A stretch of 10,857 bases of DNA from Comamonadaceae bacterium (GTDB lineage Bacteria; Pseudomonadota; Gammaproteobacteria; Burkholderiales; Burkholderiaceae_C), in NCBI GenBank assembly GCA_947374505.1, contig CANCCE010000086.1, positions 1 to 10,857 on the forward strand, given 5' to 3'. Position numbers and translations under genes: made by a program. Below, piece after piece: positions 1-5,084 of this stretch. Under the pieces are notes generated by a model. It worked only from the letters and a program-made list of their open reading frames with translations. It did no database searches and was not told where the DNA came from. How positions within the stretch are numbered: the first letter of the stretch is position 1; the number at the start of each line of letters is the position of its first letter.

Positions 1-564
1 GATGTTTTCGGCGTTCAGATTGGGTGCGCTCGCCACCACCACAGCGTGCCGCACACGGTCTGGGTAGCGCAGCGTCCAAGCCAGTGCCTGCATGCCGCCC
101 AGACTGCCGCCCATCACGGCCGCCAAAGTCTGAATGCCCAATGCGTCCAACAGCCGGGCTTGGGTATCAACCCAGTCCTCGACGGTGACGACCGGGAAAT
201 CCGCACCGTAAATTTCTTGGGTGTCTGGGTTGATCTGCATCGGTCCGGTAGAGCCGAAGCAGGAGCCGATGTTGTTCACGCCGATGACAAAAAAGCGATC
301 GGTATCGACCGGCTTACCGGGCCCGATCATGGTATCCCACCAGCCTTCGGACTTGGCTTTGACCTGGCCCAATTCGTCGAGGTAGACGCCCGCCACATGG
401 TGCGAGGCATTGAGCGCATGGCAAATCAGCACAGCATTCGACTGGTCGGCGTTGAGCGCGCCATACGTTTCGTAGCTCAGGTCATAAGCGTGTATAGACG
501 CGCCGCTTTGGAGCGGCAGGGCGTCCTTGAAATGCATCGACAGCGGTGTTGCGACTAAGGTCAA
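1..564 (-). CDS. metX: MetX homoserine O-acyltransferase (N-terminal part, runs off left edge)
   Basis: The first 188 codons encode an alpha/beta-hydrolase-fold homoserine O-acyltransferase, which acylates the homoserine hydroxyl as the committed step to methionine. Seen: the family N-terminus with ATPLSMHFKDALPLQSG near residues 5-21, the HALNASHHVAG block at 49-59, the GVNNIGSCFGSTGP block at 95-108, and the nucleophile elbow GGSLGG with Ser154 as the expected catalytic serine. The Asp and His of the triad lie beyond the window. I chose TTG at 564 because AGGTGA (569-574) sits four bases upstream and it gives the usual short leader before the conserved TP; ATG at 537 would cut into conserved sequence. 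The gene follows a SAM-II riboswitch and terminator. The acyl donor (acetyl- or succinyl-CoA) cannot be told from this part; betaproteobacterial MetX proteins are often annotated as succinyltransferases. Family call is very secure. Confidence 0.95.
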   Translation of the reverse strand, partial: MTLVATPLSMHFKDALPLQSGASIHAYDLSYETYGALNADQSNAVLICHALNASHHVAGVYLDELGQVKAKSEGWWDTMIGPGKPVDTDRFFVIGVNNIGSCFGSTGPMQINPDTQEIYGADFPVVTVEDWVDTQARLLDALGIQTLAAVMGGSLGGMQALAWTLRYPDRVRHAVVVASAPNLNAENI

Positions 565-576
565 ATAATCACCTGC

Positions 577-616
577 AAAAAAACAAAACCCGGCATCGCC
601 AAAGCGAATCCGGGTT
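577..616 (-). terminator. Intrinsic terminator in the metX leader (riboswitch expression platform)
   Basis: In the minus-strand RNA, 616-610 (AACCCGG) pairs with 593-587 (CCGGGUU). After a two-base internal mismatch, 607-604 (UUCGC region) pairs with 599-596 around a UUUG loop. The hairpin is followed by UUUUGUUUUUUU (588-577). It lies between the SAM-II aptamer and the metX start, only about 12 bases before the TTG codon, so it must act as an attenuator of metX and not as the end of an upstream gene. Its central segment 604-597 (CUUUGGCG) is complementary to part of the aptamer (629-636), a possible antiterminator pairing. Confidence 0.85.
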
Positions 617-624
617 CTTGGAAG

Positions 625-677
625 TCGTCTTTAGCGGTACTTTTTAAGCGCCCGCAAACTGAGTAAATCGGCGCTTG
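625..677 (-). ncRNA. SAM-II riboswitch controlling metX
   Basis: The minus-strand RNA matches the SAM-II (metA/metX, alpha- and betaproteobacterial) class throughout. P1 pairs AAGCGCC (676-670) with GGCGCUU (652-646). P1 is followed by the conserved GAUUUA loop, then UUUGCGGGCGCUU, an A-rich segment, and the 3' element CGCUAAAG (636-629) that forms the pseudoknot strand. The order, spacing and conserved GAUUUA and GCUAAA elements match the SAM-II structure solved from a marine metX leader, recalled from memory. It sits about 60 bases before metX, a known SAM-II target gene. Expected logic: SAM binding lowers metX expression. A covariance-model search (Rfam SAM_alpha) would settle the call. 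Confidence 0.9.
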
Positions 678-680
678 CCT

Positions 681-710
681 AGTATATAGCCCCGCTCTCA
701 CCGTCCATCA
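681..710 (-). promoter_or_regulatory. metX: Candidate promoter of the metX riboswitch transcript
   Basis: On the minus strand TATATA (688-683), overlapping TATACT (686-681), is a good -10 box. A start six or seven bases on would place the RNA 5' end at about 676, exactly the first base of SAM-II P1, which fits the short 5' flanks of this riboswitch class. The -35 region is weak (TGGACG at 707-702 is the nearest match). The candidate overlaps the last codons of the manganese exporter gene, so read-through from that gene is also possible: I see no terminator between them. Confidence 0.5.
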
Positions 711-1271
711 TGCCTGCAACACAAGTGCCAGCACGCCCAAAATAGCAAAGATAAGCGCAGACACGATATGCACCACCCGCAGCGGCACCCAGCGGGTGAC
801 CCGCTCACCCAGCCACACCACAGGCGCGTTGGCCAACATCATGCCCAGCGTCGTACCCGCCACCACCCCTGCATACGCATCAAAGCGAGCGGCCAGCATG
901 ACGGTGGCAATTTGCGTTTTGTCACCCATCTCGGCCAAGAAGAACAGCACCACCGTGGTTGCAAAAACGCCCCAACGCGGCGGCTTACTGTCACTATCGT
1001 CCTCAATTTTGTCGGGCACCAGCATCCATGCGGCCATGGCCAGAAATGAAGCCCCAAGGACCCAACGCAGGATTTCGGGATTGAGAAAAGTGGTGAGCCA
1101 AGCGCCGAGCGCGCCGGCCATGGCGTGATTGACCAGCGTGGCCACGAGAATGCCCCAGACGATGGGCCAGGGTTTTTTGAAACGTGCGGCGAGCAAGAGC
1201 GCCAGCAGTTGGGTTTTGTCGCCCATTTCGGCCAAGGCAACGATACCGGTTGATACGAGAAATGCGTCCAC
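708..1271 (-). CDS. mneA: GDT1/UPF0016-family manganese exporter (MneA-like)
   Basis: A 187-residue membrane protein made of two homologous halves, each with the family signature EMGDKTQ (residues 15-21 and 114-120). These acidic motifs form the cation site in the UPF0016/TMEM165/GDT1 family, whose bacterial members (for example MneA of Vibrio) export Mn2+. About six hydrophobic segments are visible, with a charged linker near residues 86-100 (PDKIEDDSDSK), the usual full-length layout. The start is GTG at 1271, with GGAG (1284-1281) nine bases upstream. The leader carries a yybP-ykoY manganese riboswitch, which independently supports a role in Mn efflux. Transcription from its own promoter is likely. 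No terminator is seen after the stop, so the transcript may run into the metX leader. Ca2+ transport is the main alternative within the family. Confidence 0.93.
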   Translation of the reverse strand: MDAFLVSTGIVALAEMGDKTQLLALLLAARFKKPWPIVWGILVATLVNHAMAGALGAWLTTFLNPEILRWVLGASFLAMAAWMLVPDKIEDDSDSKPPRWGVFATTVVLFFLAEMGDKTQIATVMLAARFDAYAGVVAGTTLGMMLANAPVVWLGERVTRWVPLRVVHIVSALIFAILGVLALVLQA

Positions 1272-1280
1272 GTTGAATCA

Positions 1281-1357
1281 CTCCGGCCGGAGTTAAACCA
1301 ATGACCGCACAGCATCTCCGGCCAATAGCAGGTGAGCGCTTGAAGGCTGTGCAGTCA
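1281..1357 (-). promoter_or_regulatory. mneA: Expression platform of the manganese riboswitch (alternative helices around the RBS)
   Basis: Three pairings are visible in the RNA. (1) 1357-1346 (UGACUGCACAGC) pairs with 1313-1302 (GCUGUGCGGUCA), 12 pairs with one G-U. (2) 1323-1316 (GGCCGGAG) pairs perfectly with 1292-1285 (CUCCGGCC). (3) The palindrome 1292-1281 lets CUCC pair with the Shine-Dalgarno GGAG (1284-1281). Helix 1 uses UGAC of aptamer P1 and is topologically exclusive with helix 2. Helix 2 frees the GGAG, while helix 3 hides it. This is the layout expected of a translational ON switch. The pairings are read directly; the switching order is inference. Confidence 0.7.
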
Positions 1358-1490
1358 AAGGTCTCGCCAAGTCGTTTTTCAACCGTTTGCGCCATGTCGG
1401 CCTTTCTAATAGGCCTCACAAGTCTGTTGACGCAAACCCTTCTCGCCCTTTGCTTATTAGCAAATCGGAAGGCGGCTACTCCCCAATGAC
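1354..1490 (-). ncRNA. yybP-ykoY manganese riboswitch (aptamer)
   Basis: The minus-strand RNA carries the class hallmarks in order: GGGGAGUAGCC from 1484, GCGUCAACAGAC in the first-loop region, a CCGACA segment in the second arm, and GAGACCUUUGAC ending at 1354. P1 pairs GUCA (1490-1487) with UGAC (1357-1354) and GG (1484-1483) with CC (1361-1360). The class binds Mn2+ between two loops and is known to precede UPF0016-type exporters, alx-like genes and P-type ATPases. Here it precedes a GDT1-family gene, so Mn2+ should raise expression. An Rfam yybP-ykoY covariance search would confirm it. Confidence 0.92.
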
Positions 1491-1498
1491 AAGTTGCG

Positions 1499-1527
1499 AT
1501 TGTAGTCACTGCCCAACTAACTTTCGA
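1499..1527 (-). promoter_or_regulatory. mneA: Candidate sigma-70 promoter for the manganese exporter
   Basis: On the minus strand TCGAAA (1527-1522), a 17-base spacer and TACAAT (1504-1499) resemble -35 and -10 boxes; the -10 matches five of six consensus bases. A start around 1492 would fall just before P1 of the riboswitch (1490), the position expected for a riboswitch leader. Confidence 0.6.
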
Positions 1528-1562
1528 TGACATCCCTGTTAAATGCATCGCCTGCACCGTTT

Positions 1563-1577
1563 AGGCTTAAATCTTGC
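1563..1577 (+). promoter_or_regulatory. Weak candidate sigma-54 (-24/-12) promoter for amt
   Basis: AGGC at 1563-1566 and TTGC at 1574-1577 put GG and GC ten bases apart, the exact spacing required by sigma-54. The -24 half is poor (AGGCTT against TGGCAC). Nitrogen-controlled sigma-54 expression is common for amt genes, which raises the prior. I saw no convincing sigma-70 alternative; TATAAC near 1625 lacks a good -35. Confidence 0.3.
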
Positions 1578-1583
1578 TTACGT

Positions 1584-1621
1584 TTGGTGCGTTTCTGCAG
1601 TGGCGCCTAAAAATGCACCAA
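1584..1621 (+). repeat. Inverted repeat in the amt leader
   Basis: TTGGTGC (1584-1590) and GCACCAA (1615-1621) are perfect 7-base inverted arms with a 24-base loop. GGTGC and GCACC resemble NtrC half-sites (GCACC-N5-GGTGC), but in the opposite orientation and too far apart for a single NtrC site. It could be a leader hairpin ending 17 bases before the amt ribosome binding site, or paired protein-binding half-sites. Confidence 0.45.
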
Positions 1622-1650
1622 CATATAACAATTTACAAGGAAATAACCTC

Positions 1651-2853
1651 ATGGAAGCACTAAAACAGGGCTCTGATGCGCTGTTCATCTTGCTGGGCGG
1701 CATCATGGTGCTTGCCATGCACGCCGGCTTTGCTTTTTTAGAACTTGGAACGGTTCGCAAAAAGAATCAGGTTAACGCCCTGGTGAAGATCCTGGTGGAC
1801 TTCTCGATCTCGACCGTCGTTTATTTCGTCATCGGCTACGGCGTGGCTTATGGCACACACTTTTTTGTGGGCGCAGAACAATTGGCGGCCAAGAACGGCT
1901 ATGAGCTGGTTCGGTTCTTCTTTTTGCTGACGTTTGCAGCCGCCATTCCGGCCATCATTTCTGGCGGTATTGCTGAAAGAGCGCGTTTTTATCCGCAGCT
2001 CATCGCCACCGCCGTGATTGTGGGCCTGATTTATCCTTTTTTTGAAGGCATTGTCTGGAACAACCATTTCGGCGTACAGACATGGATCAAAGCCCTGACT
2101 GGCGAAGAGTTTCACGATTTTGCCGGCTCCGTAGTCGTCCATGCGATGGGCGGCTGGTTGGCTTTACCAGCGGTCATTTTGCTGGGCGCACGCAGCAATC
2201 GTTACCGCAAGGACGGAGCCATCTCAGCGCATCCACCGTCCAACATTCCATTTCTGGCGCTGGGCGCCTGGATTTTGACGGTCGGCTGGTTCGGCTTCAA
2301 CGTCATGAGCGCACAGACCATCGACAAGATTTCTGGATTGGTGGCGGTCAACTCCTTGATGGCGATGGTCGGCGGCACGCTGGCAGCGCTGGCACTCGGC
2401 AAGAACGATCCGGGCTTTGTGCATAACGGTCCGCTGGCTGGCCTGGTGGCAGTCTGCGCCGGTTCAGACCTGATGCACCCATTGGGTGCGTTGGTGGTGG
2501 GTGCTATCGCAGGCGCCATGTTTGTCGTCATGTTCATGTTGACGCAAAACAAATGGAAGATCGACGATGTGCTCGGTGTTTGGCCTTTGCACGGGCTCTG
2601 TGGTGCTTGGGGGGGCTTGGCGGCAGGTCTGTTCGGTCTGAAAGAAATGGGCGGCTTGGGTGGCGTTAGCTTTAGCGCTCAGCTTATGGGTACCGCCATG
2701 GGCGTGACATGGGCACTCGTTAGCGGATTTGTGGTGTATGGCTTGATCAAGGTCATGATGGGCTTGCGCCTAACACAGGAAGAAGAATATGAAGGCGCTG
2801 ACTTGTCCATTCACCGAACGGGCTCGACACCGGAACGGGAAGTGAACTGGTGA
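1651..2853 (+). CDS. amt: Ammonium transporter (Amt/MEP/Rh family)
   Basis: A 400-residue inner-membrane ammonium channel/transporter. About eleven hydrophobic segments are visible. Twin-histidine pore residues are His164 (in DFAGSVVVHAMGG, with the structural Asp156) and His314 (in WPLHGLCGAWGG), 150 residues apart as in E. coli AmtB (168 and 318). GWFGFN at 212-217 carries the conserved phenylalanine gate region, and GGIAER at 105-110 is also family-typical. The C-terminal GLRLTQEEEYEGADLSIHR matches the cytoplasmic tail that docks on PII proteins. I chose ATG 1651 over the upstream in-frame 1543 because AAGGA (1638-1642) is eight bases upstream and the family begins near here; no cleavable signal peptide is evident. 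There is no glnK gene beside it, unlike the classic glnK-amtB operon. A strong hairpin follows. Confidence 0.95.
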   Translation: MEALKQGSDALFILLGGIMVLAMHAGFAFLELGTVRKKNQVNALVKILVDFSISTVVYFVIGYGVAYGTHFFVGAEQLAAKNGYELVRFFFLLTFAAAIPAIISGGIAERARFYPQLIATAVIVGLIYPFFEGIVWNNHFGVQTWIKALTGEEFHDFAGSVVVHAMGGWLALPAVILLGARSNRYRKDGAISAHPPSNIPFLALGAWILTVGWFGFNVMSAQTIDKISGLVAVNSLMAMVGGTLAALALGKNDPGFVHNGPLAGLVAVCAGSDLMHPLGALVVGAIAGAMFVVMFMLTQNKWKIDDVLGVWPLHGLCGAWGGLAAGLFGLKEMGGLGGVSFSAQLMGTAMGVTWALVSGFVVYGLIKVMMGLRLTQEEEYEGADLSIHRTGSTPEREVNW

Positions 2854-2886
2854 TCAAATCAATGCGGCTGTTGCCATCCGCCTATT

Positions 2887-2925
2887 AAAGTAGCGCTGTT
2901 ATCTCAACAGATAACGCTCACTTTT
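2887..2925 (+). terminator. Probable terminator of amt
   Basis: AAAGT and AGC (2887-2893), GTTATCT (2897-2904 region) and then AGATAAC, GCT and ACTTT (2909-2924) fold into a long interrupted hairpin with a CAAC loop. It is followed only by a short T run (TTTT, 2922-2925). It starts 33 bases after the amt stop codon. The weak U tail makes it a moderate call. Confidence 0.55.
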
Positions 2926-2987
2926 AAACTCAAGAAAAATCAAAAGGAATTGACTGGAATACCCGACTTCATCATTTTTTTAAATTT

Positions 2988-3067
2988 TTGTTGAATTTCA
3001 CCAAACTGACGCATAATGCGCCAGTGTGGATGAAATCATCCGCATTAGTTAGGTGATCGGTCAGTTT
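2988..3067 (+). promoter_or_regulatory. Candidate promoter with nested inverted repeats upstream of the RRM gene
   Basis: TTGTTG (2988-2993) with an 18-base spacer to CATAAT (3012-3017) is the best sigma-70-like candidate. Three nested inverted repeats cover it: AAACTGAC (3003-3010) with GTCAGTTT (3060-3067), TAATGCG (3014-3020) with CGCATTA (3041-3047), and GGATGA (3028-3033) with TCATCC (3036-3041). They could form one three-tier hairpin, or serve as an operator over the -10 box. The rest of the 2854-3152 gap holds the amt hairpin, an AT-rich stretch (2971-2996) and an unstructured leader of roughly 90 bases. Confidence 0.5.
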
Positions 3068-3152
3068 CGCGCGCTACAGCGGTACGTTTGAAGATTTGTT
3101 GTGCTTTCGGGACCCCATCGCTTTTGTTATTGTGTTTTAGAGGAGTCCCTCA

Positions 3153-3620
3153 ATGGGCAACAAACTATACGTAGGCAACCTGCCTTACTCAGTGCGCGAC
3201 GAAGATTTGCAACAGTCTTTTGGTCAATTCGGCTCTGTCACCAGCGCTAAAGTCATGATGGAACGCGACACGGGTCGCTCAAAAGGCTTTGGTTTCGTCG
3301 AAATGGGCAGCGATGCTGAAGCACAAGCAGCAATCAATGGCATGAACGGTCAGCCTCTGGGCGGCCGTAGCGTTGTCGTTAATGAAGCTCGTCCAATGGA
3401 AGCCCGCCCACCGCGCACCGGTGGCGGCGGCTTTGGCGGCGGTGATCGCTCAGGCGGTGGCGGCTACGGCGGTGGCGGCGGCGGTGATCGTTCAGGTGGC
3501 GGCGGCTACGGCGGCGGCGGTGATCGTTCAGGCGGTGGCGGCTACGGCGGCGGTGGTGGCGGCCGTTCAGGTGGCGGCGGCTACGGTGGTGGTGGTGGCG
3601 GTGGTCGCGGCGGCTACTAA
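3153..3620 (+). CDS. RRM-domain RNA-binding protein with glycine-rich tail
   Basis: A 155-residue protein with a single RNA recognition motif (about residues 3-82) and a disordered glycine-rich tail (about 93-155). Both RNA-contacting motifs are intact: RNP2 LYVGNL (5-10) and RNP1 KGFGFVEM (44-51), with the aromatic residues expected to stack on bases (Tyr6, Phe46, Phe48). The tail alternates runs of glycine with DRS, RS, GY and a final RGGY, like RGG/YGG low-complexity tails of cyanobacterial Rbp and eukaryotic glycine-rich RNA-binding proteins. Such proteins are often cold- or stress-induced RNA chaperones, but nothing in the coding sequence proves that here. AGGAG (3141-3145) is seven bases before the ATG. 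It is monocistronic, followed by two hairpins. Confidence 0.95.
   Translation: MGNKLYVGNLPYSVRDEDLQQSFGQFGSVTSAKVMMERDTGRSKGFGFVEMGSDAEAQAAINGMNGQPLGGRSVVVNEARPMEARPPRTGGGGFGGGDRSGGGGYGGGGGGDRSGGGGYGGGGDRSGGGGYGGGGGGRSGGGGYGGGGGGGRGGY
3418..3617 (+). repeat. Degenerate tandem repeat encoding the glycine-rich tail
   Basis: The segment is built of repeated units of about 30-42 bases made of GGCGGTGGCGGCTACGGC-like sequence joined by GGTGATCGTTCA or CGTTCA. It encodes four SGGGGYGGGG blocks. Near-identical units at DNA level, including synonymous positions, suggest recent copy-number change by slippage or recombination. Length is likely to vary between strains. Confidence 0.85.
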
Positions 3621-3645
3621 TCTCTAGCCATCGGCTCACGCTGAA

Positions 3646-3668
3646 GTCTTCAGTTAAAAACTGAAGAC
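3646..3668 (+). other. Hairpin between the RRM gene and its terminator
   Basis: GTCTTCAGT (3646-3654) and ACTGAAGAC (3660-3668) form a perfect nine-pair stem with a TAAAA loop. The overlapping CTGAAG-T-CTTCAG (3641-3653) offers an alternative fold. No U run follows it, so it is more likely an RNA-stabilising or processing element, or part of a compound terminator. Confidence 0.6.
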
Positions 3669-3674
3669 ATGCTC

Positions 3675-3710
3675 AAAAAGGCTTTGAAATTTCGGTTTCG
3701 AAGCCTTTTT
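3675..3710. terminator. Bidirectional intrinsic terminator between the RRM gene and lptC
   Basis: AAAAAGGCTTTGAAA (3675-3689) pairs with TTTCGAAGCCTTTTT (3696-3710), fifteen pairs with one G-U. Flanking A and T tracts give a U tail on either strand. It lies between two convergent genes and probably ends both transcripts; lptC stops 62 bases away. Confidence 0.9.
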
Positions 3711-3771
3711 ACATTTCTGACTTTGAAAACGTGAAAACAAGCATCGGTTAAGACGTCGTTAGCTCAGGAAT

Positions 3772-4473
3772 TTAACGTGAAGACTTTATCGGTGCGGATC
3801 CCACCGCGGCTCTAGGGACCAAACGGCCTTTGACGCGGCCCTTGAGGTCGGCTACCTGACCCAGGTTATCGTAGGCAAAAGTATCGCCAGTGAACTCGTC
3901 AGAACCACGCGACAGCACCACGGGAAGATGTGATTTGACACGGTCTTCGTTCATAAAAACATGCAAAAACTCGCCGGTGAACTCGAGGCGTGGCAACCAG
4001 CTTCCATCTGGGTTTTGTACCGCCTCACGAACCACCACGGCATTCCCGATCAGCTGAACTTCAGAACCGGCGTCATTGCTCAGGGCACGATTCGCAGTGG
4101 CTGTTGTGAGACGGCCTTCCGGCCCGATAGAACGCATCCGTGCCTGATCGATTTCCAGCGTTTCGGTGTCCTGAAAGTGACGCGCCTCCGTTCCGAAAAT
4201 TTCAGTTTTTAAGCGCCCGTCGTCATCAAACATCTTCACAGTAGCTCGCCGCATGAAATAGTCAACTTCATGGTTCACGGGCCGTGCGGCCTCGGCTTCA
4301 TACGCTGCTGGCGTGTTGCGCACCAACCAATAAGTGCCCACCGCCAGCAAACCCATCATCACCAAAGGCAGATACAAAGAGAGTCGTTCCCAAAGACCCG
4401 CAAAACCCTGACCGCAAATCCTGAAGACCTGCAGCGTACGCGCCATGGCAGTCGTAGATATTTGAGGCGTCAT
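3772..4473 (-). CDS. lptC: LptC, LPS export system inner-membrane protein
   Basis: A 233-residue bitopic protein with one transmembrane helix at about 32-52 and a periplasmic region with LptC features: DYFMRRATVKMFDDDGRL near 71-88, TEARHFQDTETLEID near 95-109, and the terminal FAYDNLGQVADLKGRVKG at 199-216. LptC hands lipopolysaccharide from the LptBFG transporter to LptA, the periplasmic bridge, on a beta-jellyroll scaffold. ATG 4473 overlaps the kdsC stop as ATGA, implying translational coupling; the longer reading from 4533 would lie inside kdsC. It is the last gene of kdsD-kdsC-lptC. lptA and lptB, which usually follow, are absent here. At 233 residues it is somewhat longer than the roughly 190 of E. 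coli LptC, mostly at the N-terminus. Confidence 0.9.
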   Translation of the reverse strand: MTPQISTTAMARTLQVFRICGQGFAGLWERLSLYLPLVMMGLLAVGTYWLVRNTPAAYEAEAARPVNHEVDYFMRRATVKMFDDDGRLKTEIFGTEARHFQDTETLEIDQARMRSIGPEGRLTTATANRALSNDAGSEVQLIGNAVVVREAVQNPDGSWLPRLEFTGEFLHVFMNEDRVKSHLPVVLSRGSDEFTGDTFAYDNLGQVADLKGRVKGRLVPRAAVGSAPIKSSR

Positions 4474-5084
4474 GCGCTGTAAGCCGCCAATAAATGGGCA
4501 TAGCGACCACTGGCGACCAATAACAAGTCGCACAGTTCTCGCGCTGCACCATGACCGCCCCTAGATTGCGTGACATAGTCCGCCACGGCTTTGACTTCAG
4601 CATGCGCGTTGGCCGGCGCGCAACTAAAAGCGACCCGCCGCAGCACTGGCAAGTCGGGCCAATCGTCGCCCATGGCGGCAGAATCAGACCAGCCACAACC
4701 CAGCGTTTTAAGTGTCAACTCCGCCGCCGGGCATTTGTCTTCCGTCCCAAAGTGCGCATGGATGATGCCCAGCGCCTGAAGCCGGGCTCGTAACACCACG
4801 CTGTCCCGGCCTGTGATGACGACCGGTGTGATGCCCACTTTTTGCAGCAGCTTGAGGCCTTGACCATCCAGCGTACTAAAGCGTTTGATGGTTTCGCCGG
4901 CAGCGTAAAGCTGACCGGGCGTTTCCGTGATTGGCTGCTGACCGTACTCACTGAAGTACAAACCACCGTCAGTGAGTACGCCATCGACGTCAAAAAAAAC
5001 CACTTTGACACCCTGCGCGCGCAGCAGCAATTCGGGGGCAAAGTTCAGTGCGGGCACCAAGGCGGGAAGACTGGGCAGCGTCAT
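4470..5084 (-). CDS. kdsC: KdsC, 3-deoxy-D-manno-octulosonate 8-phosphate phosphatase
   Basis: A HAD-superfamily phosphatase of 204 residues that removes phosphate from Kdo-8-phosphate to give Kdo for lipopolysaccharide core synthesis. All HAD motifs are present: DVDGVLTDG (32-40; Asp32 nucleophile, Asp34 acid/base), ITGRDS (90-95, motif II), Lys117 in EDKCPA (motif III) and GDDWPDLPV (139-147, motif IV Mg2+ ligands). No cap domain is evident, as in tetrameric KdsC. ATG 5084 overlaps the kdsD stop by one base (TGATG). The TTG one codon upstream is less likely. It is about 15-20 residues longer at the N-terminus than E. coli KdsC. It sits directly between the isomerase that starts the pathway and lptC. 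Confidence 0.95.
   Translation of the reverse strand: MTLPSLPALVPALNFAPELLLRAQGVKVVFFDVDGVLTDGGLYFSEYGQQPITETPGQLYAAGETIKRFSTLDGQGLKLLQKVGITPVVITGRDSVVLRARLQALGIIHAHFGTEDKCPAAELTLKTLGCGWSDSAAMGDDWPDLPVLRRVAFSCAPANAHAEVKAVADYVTQSRGGHGAARELCDLLLVASGRYAHLLAAYSA

Noticed and set aside
46..558. Plus-strand open frame of 170 codons
   Set aside because: It is the antisense of metX, whose minus-strand frame has clear family motifs. The plus-strand protein looks like nothing and has no ribosome binding site.
1301..1489. Plus-strand 62-codon open frame between the exporter and amt
   Set aside because: It lies antisense to the manganese riboswitch and its expression platform, has no Shine-Dalgarno and has no recognisable domain.
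1584..1621. A canonical NtrC binding site
   Set aside because: Half-sites are inverted relative to GCACC-N5-GGTGC and are 24 bases apart, so it was listed only as an inverted repeat.
1543..1650. Upstream in-frame start that would extend amt by 36 residues
   Set aside because: No ribosome binding site before 1543 and no signal-peptide-like or family sequence in the extension; ATG 1651 has a well-placed AAGGA.
3379..3639. Minus-strand His/Arg-rich open frame, and the plus-strand Ala-rich frame at 3373-3627
   Set aside because: Both are by-products of the GGC/GGT repeat read in other frames; the RRM frame explains the sequence.
4474..4533. Longer start for lptC at 4533
   Set aside because: It lies inside the kdsC coding region; ATG 4473 forms the typical ATGA coupling overlap and gives normal LptC topology.
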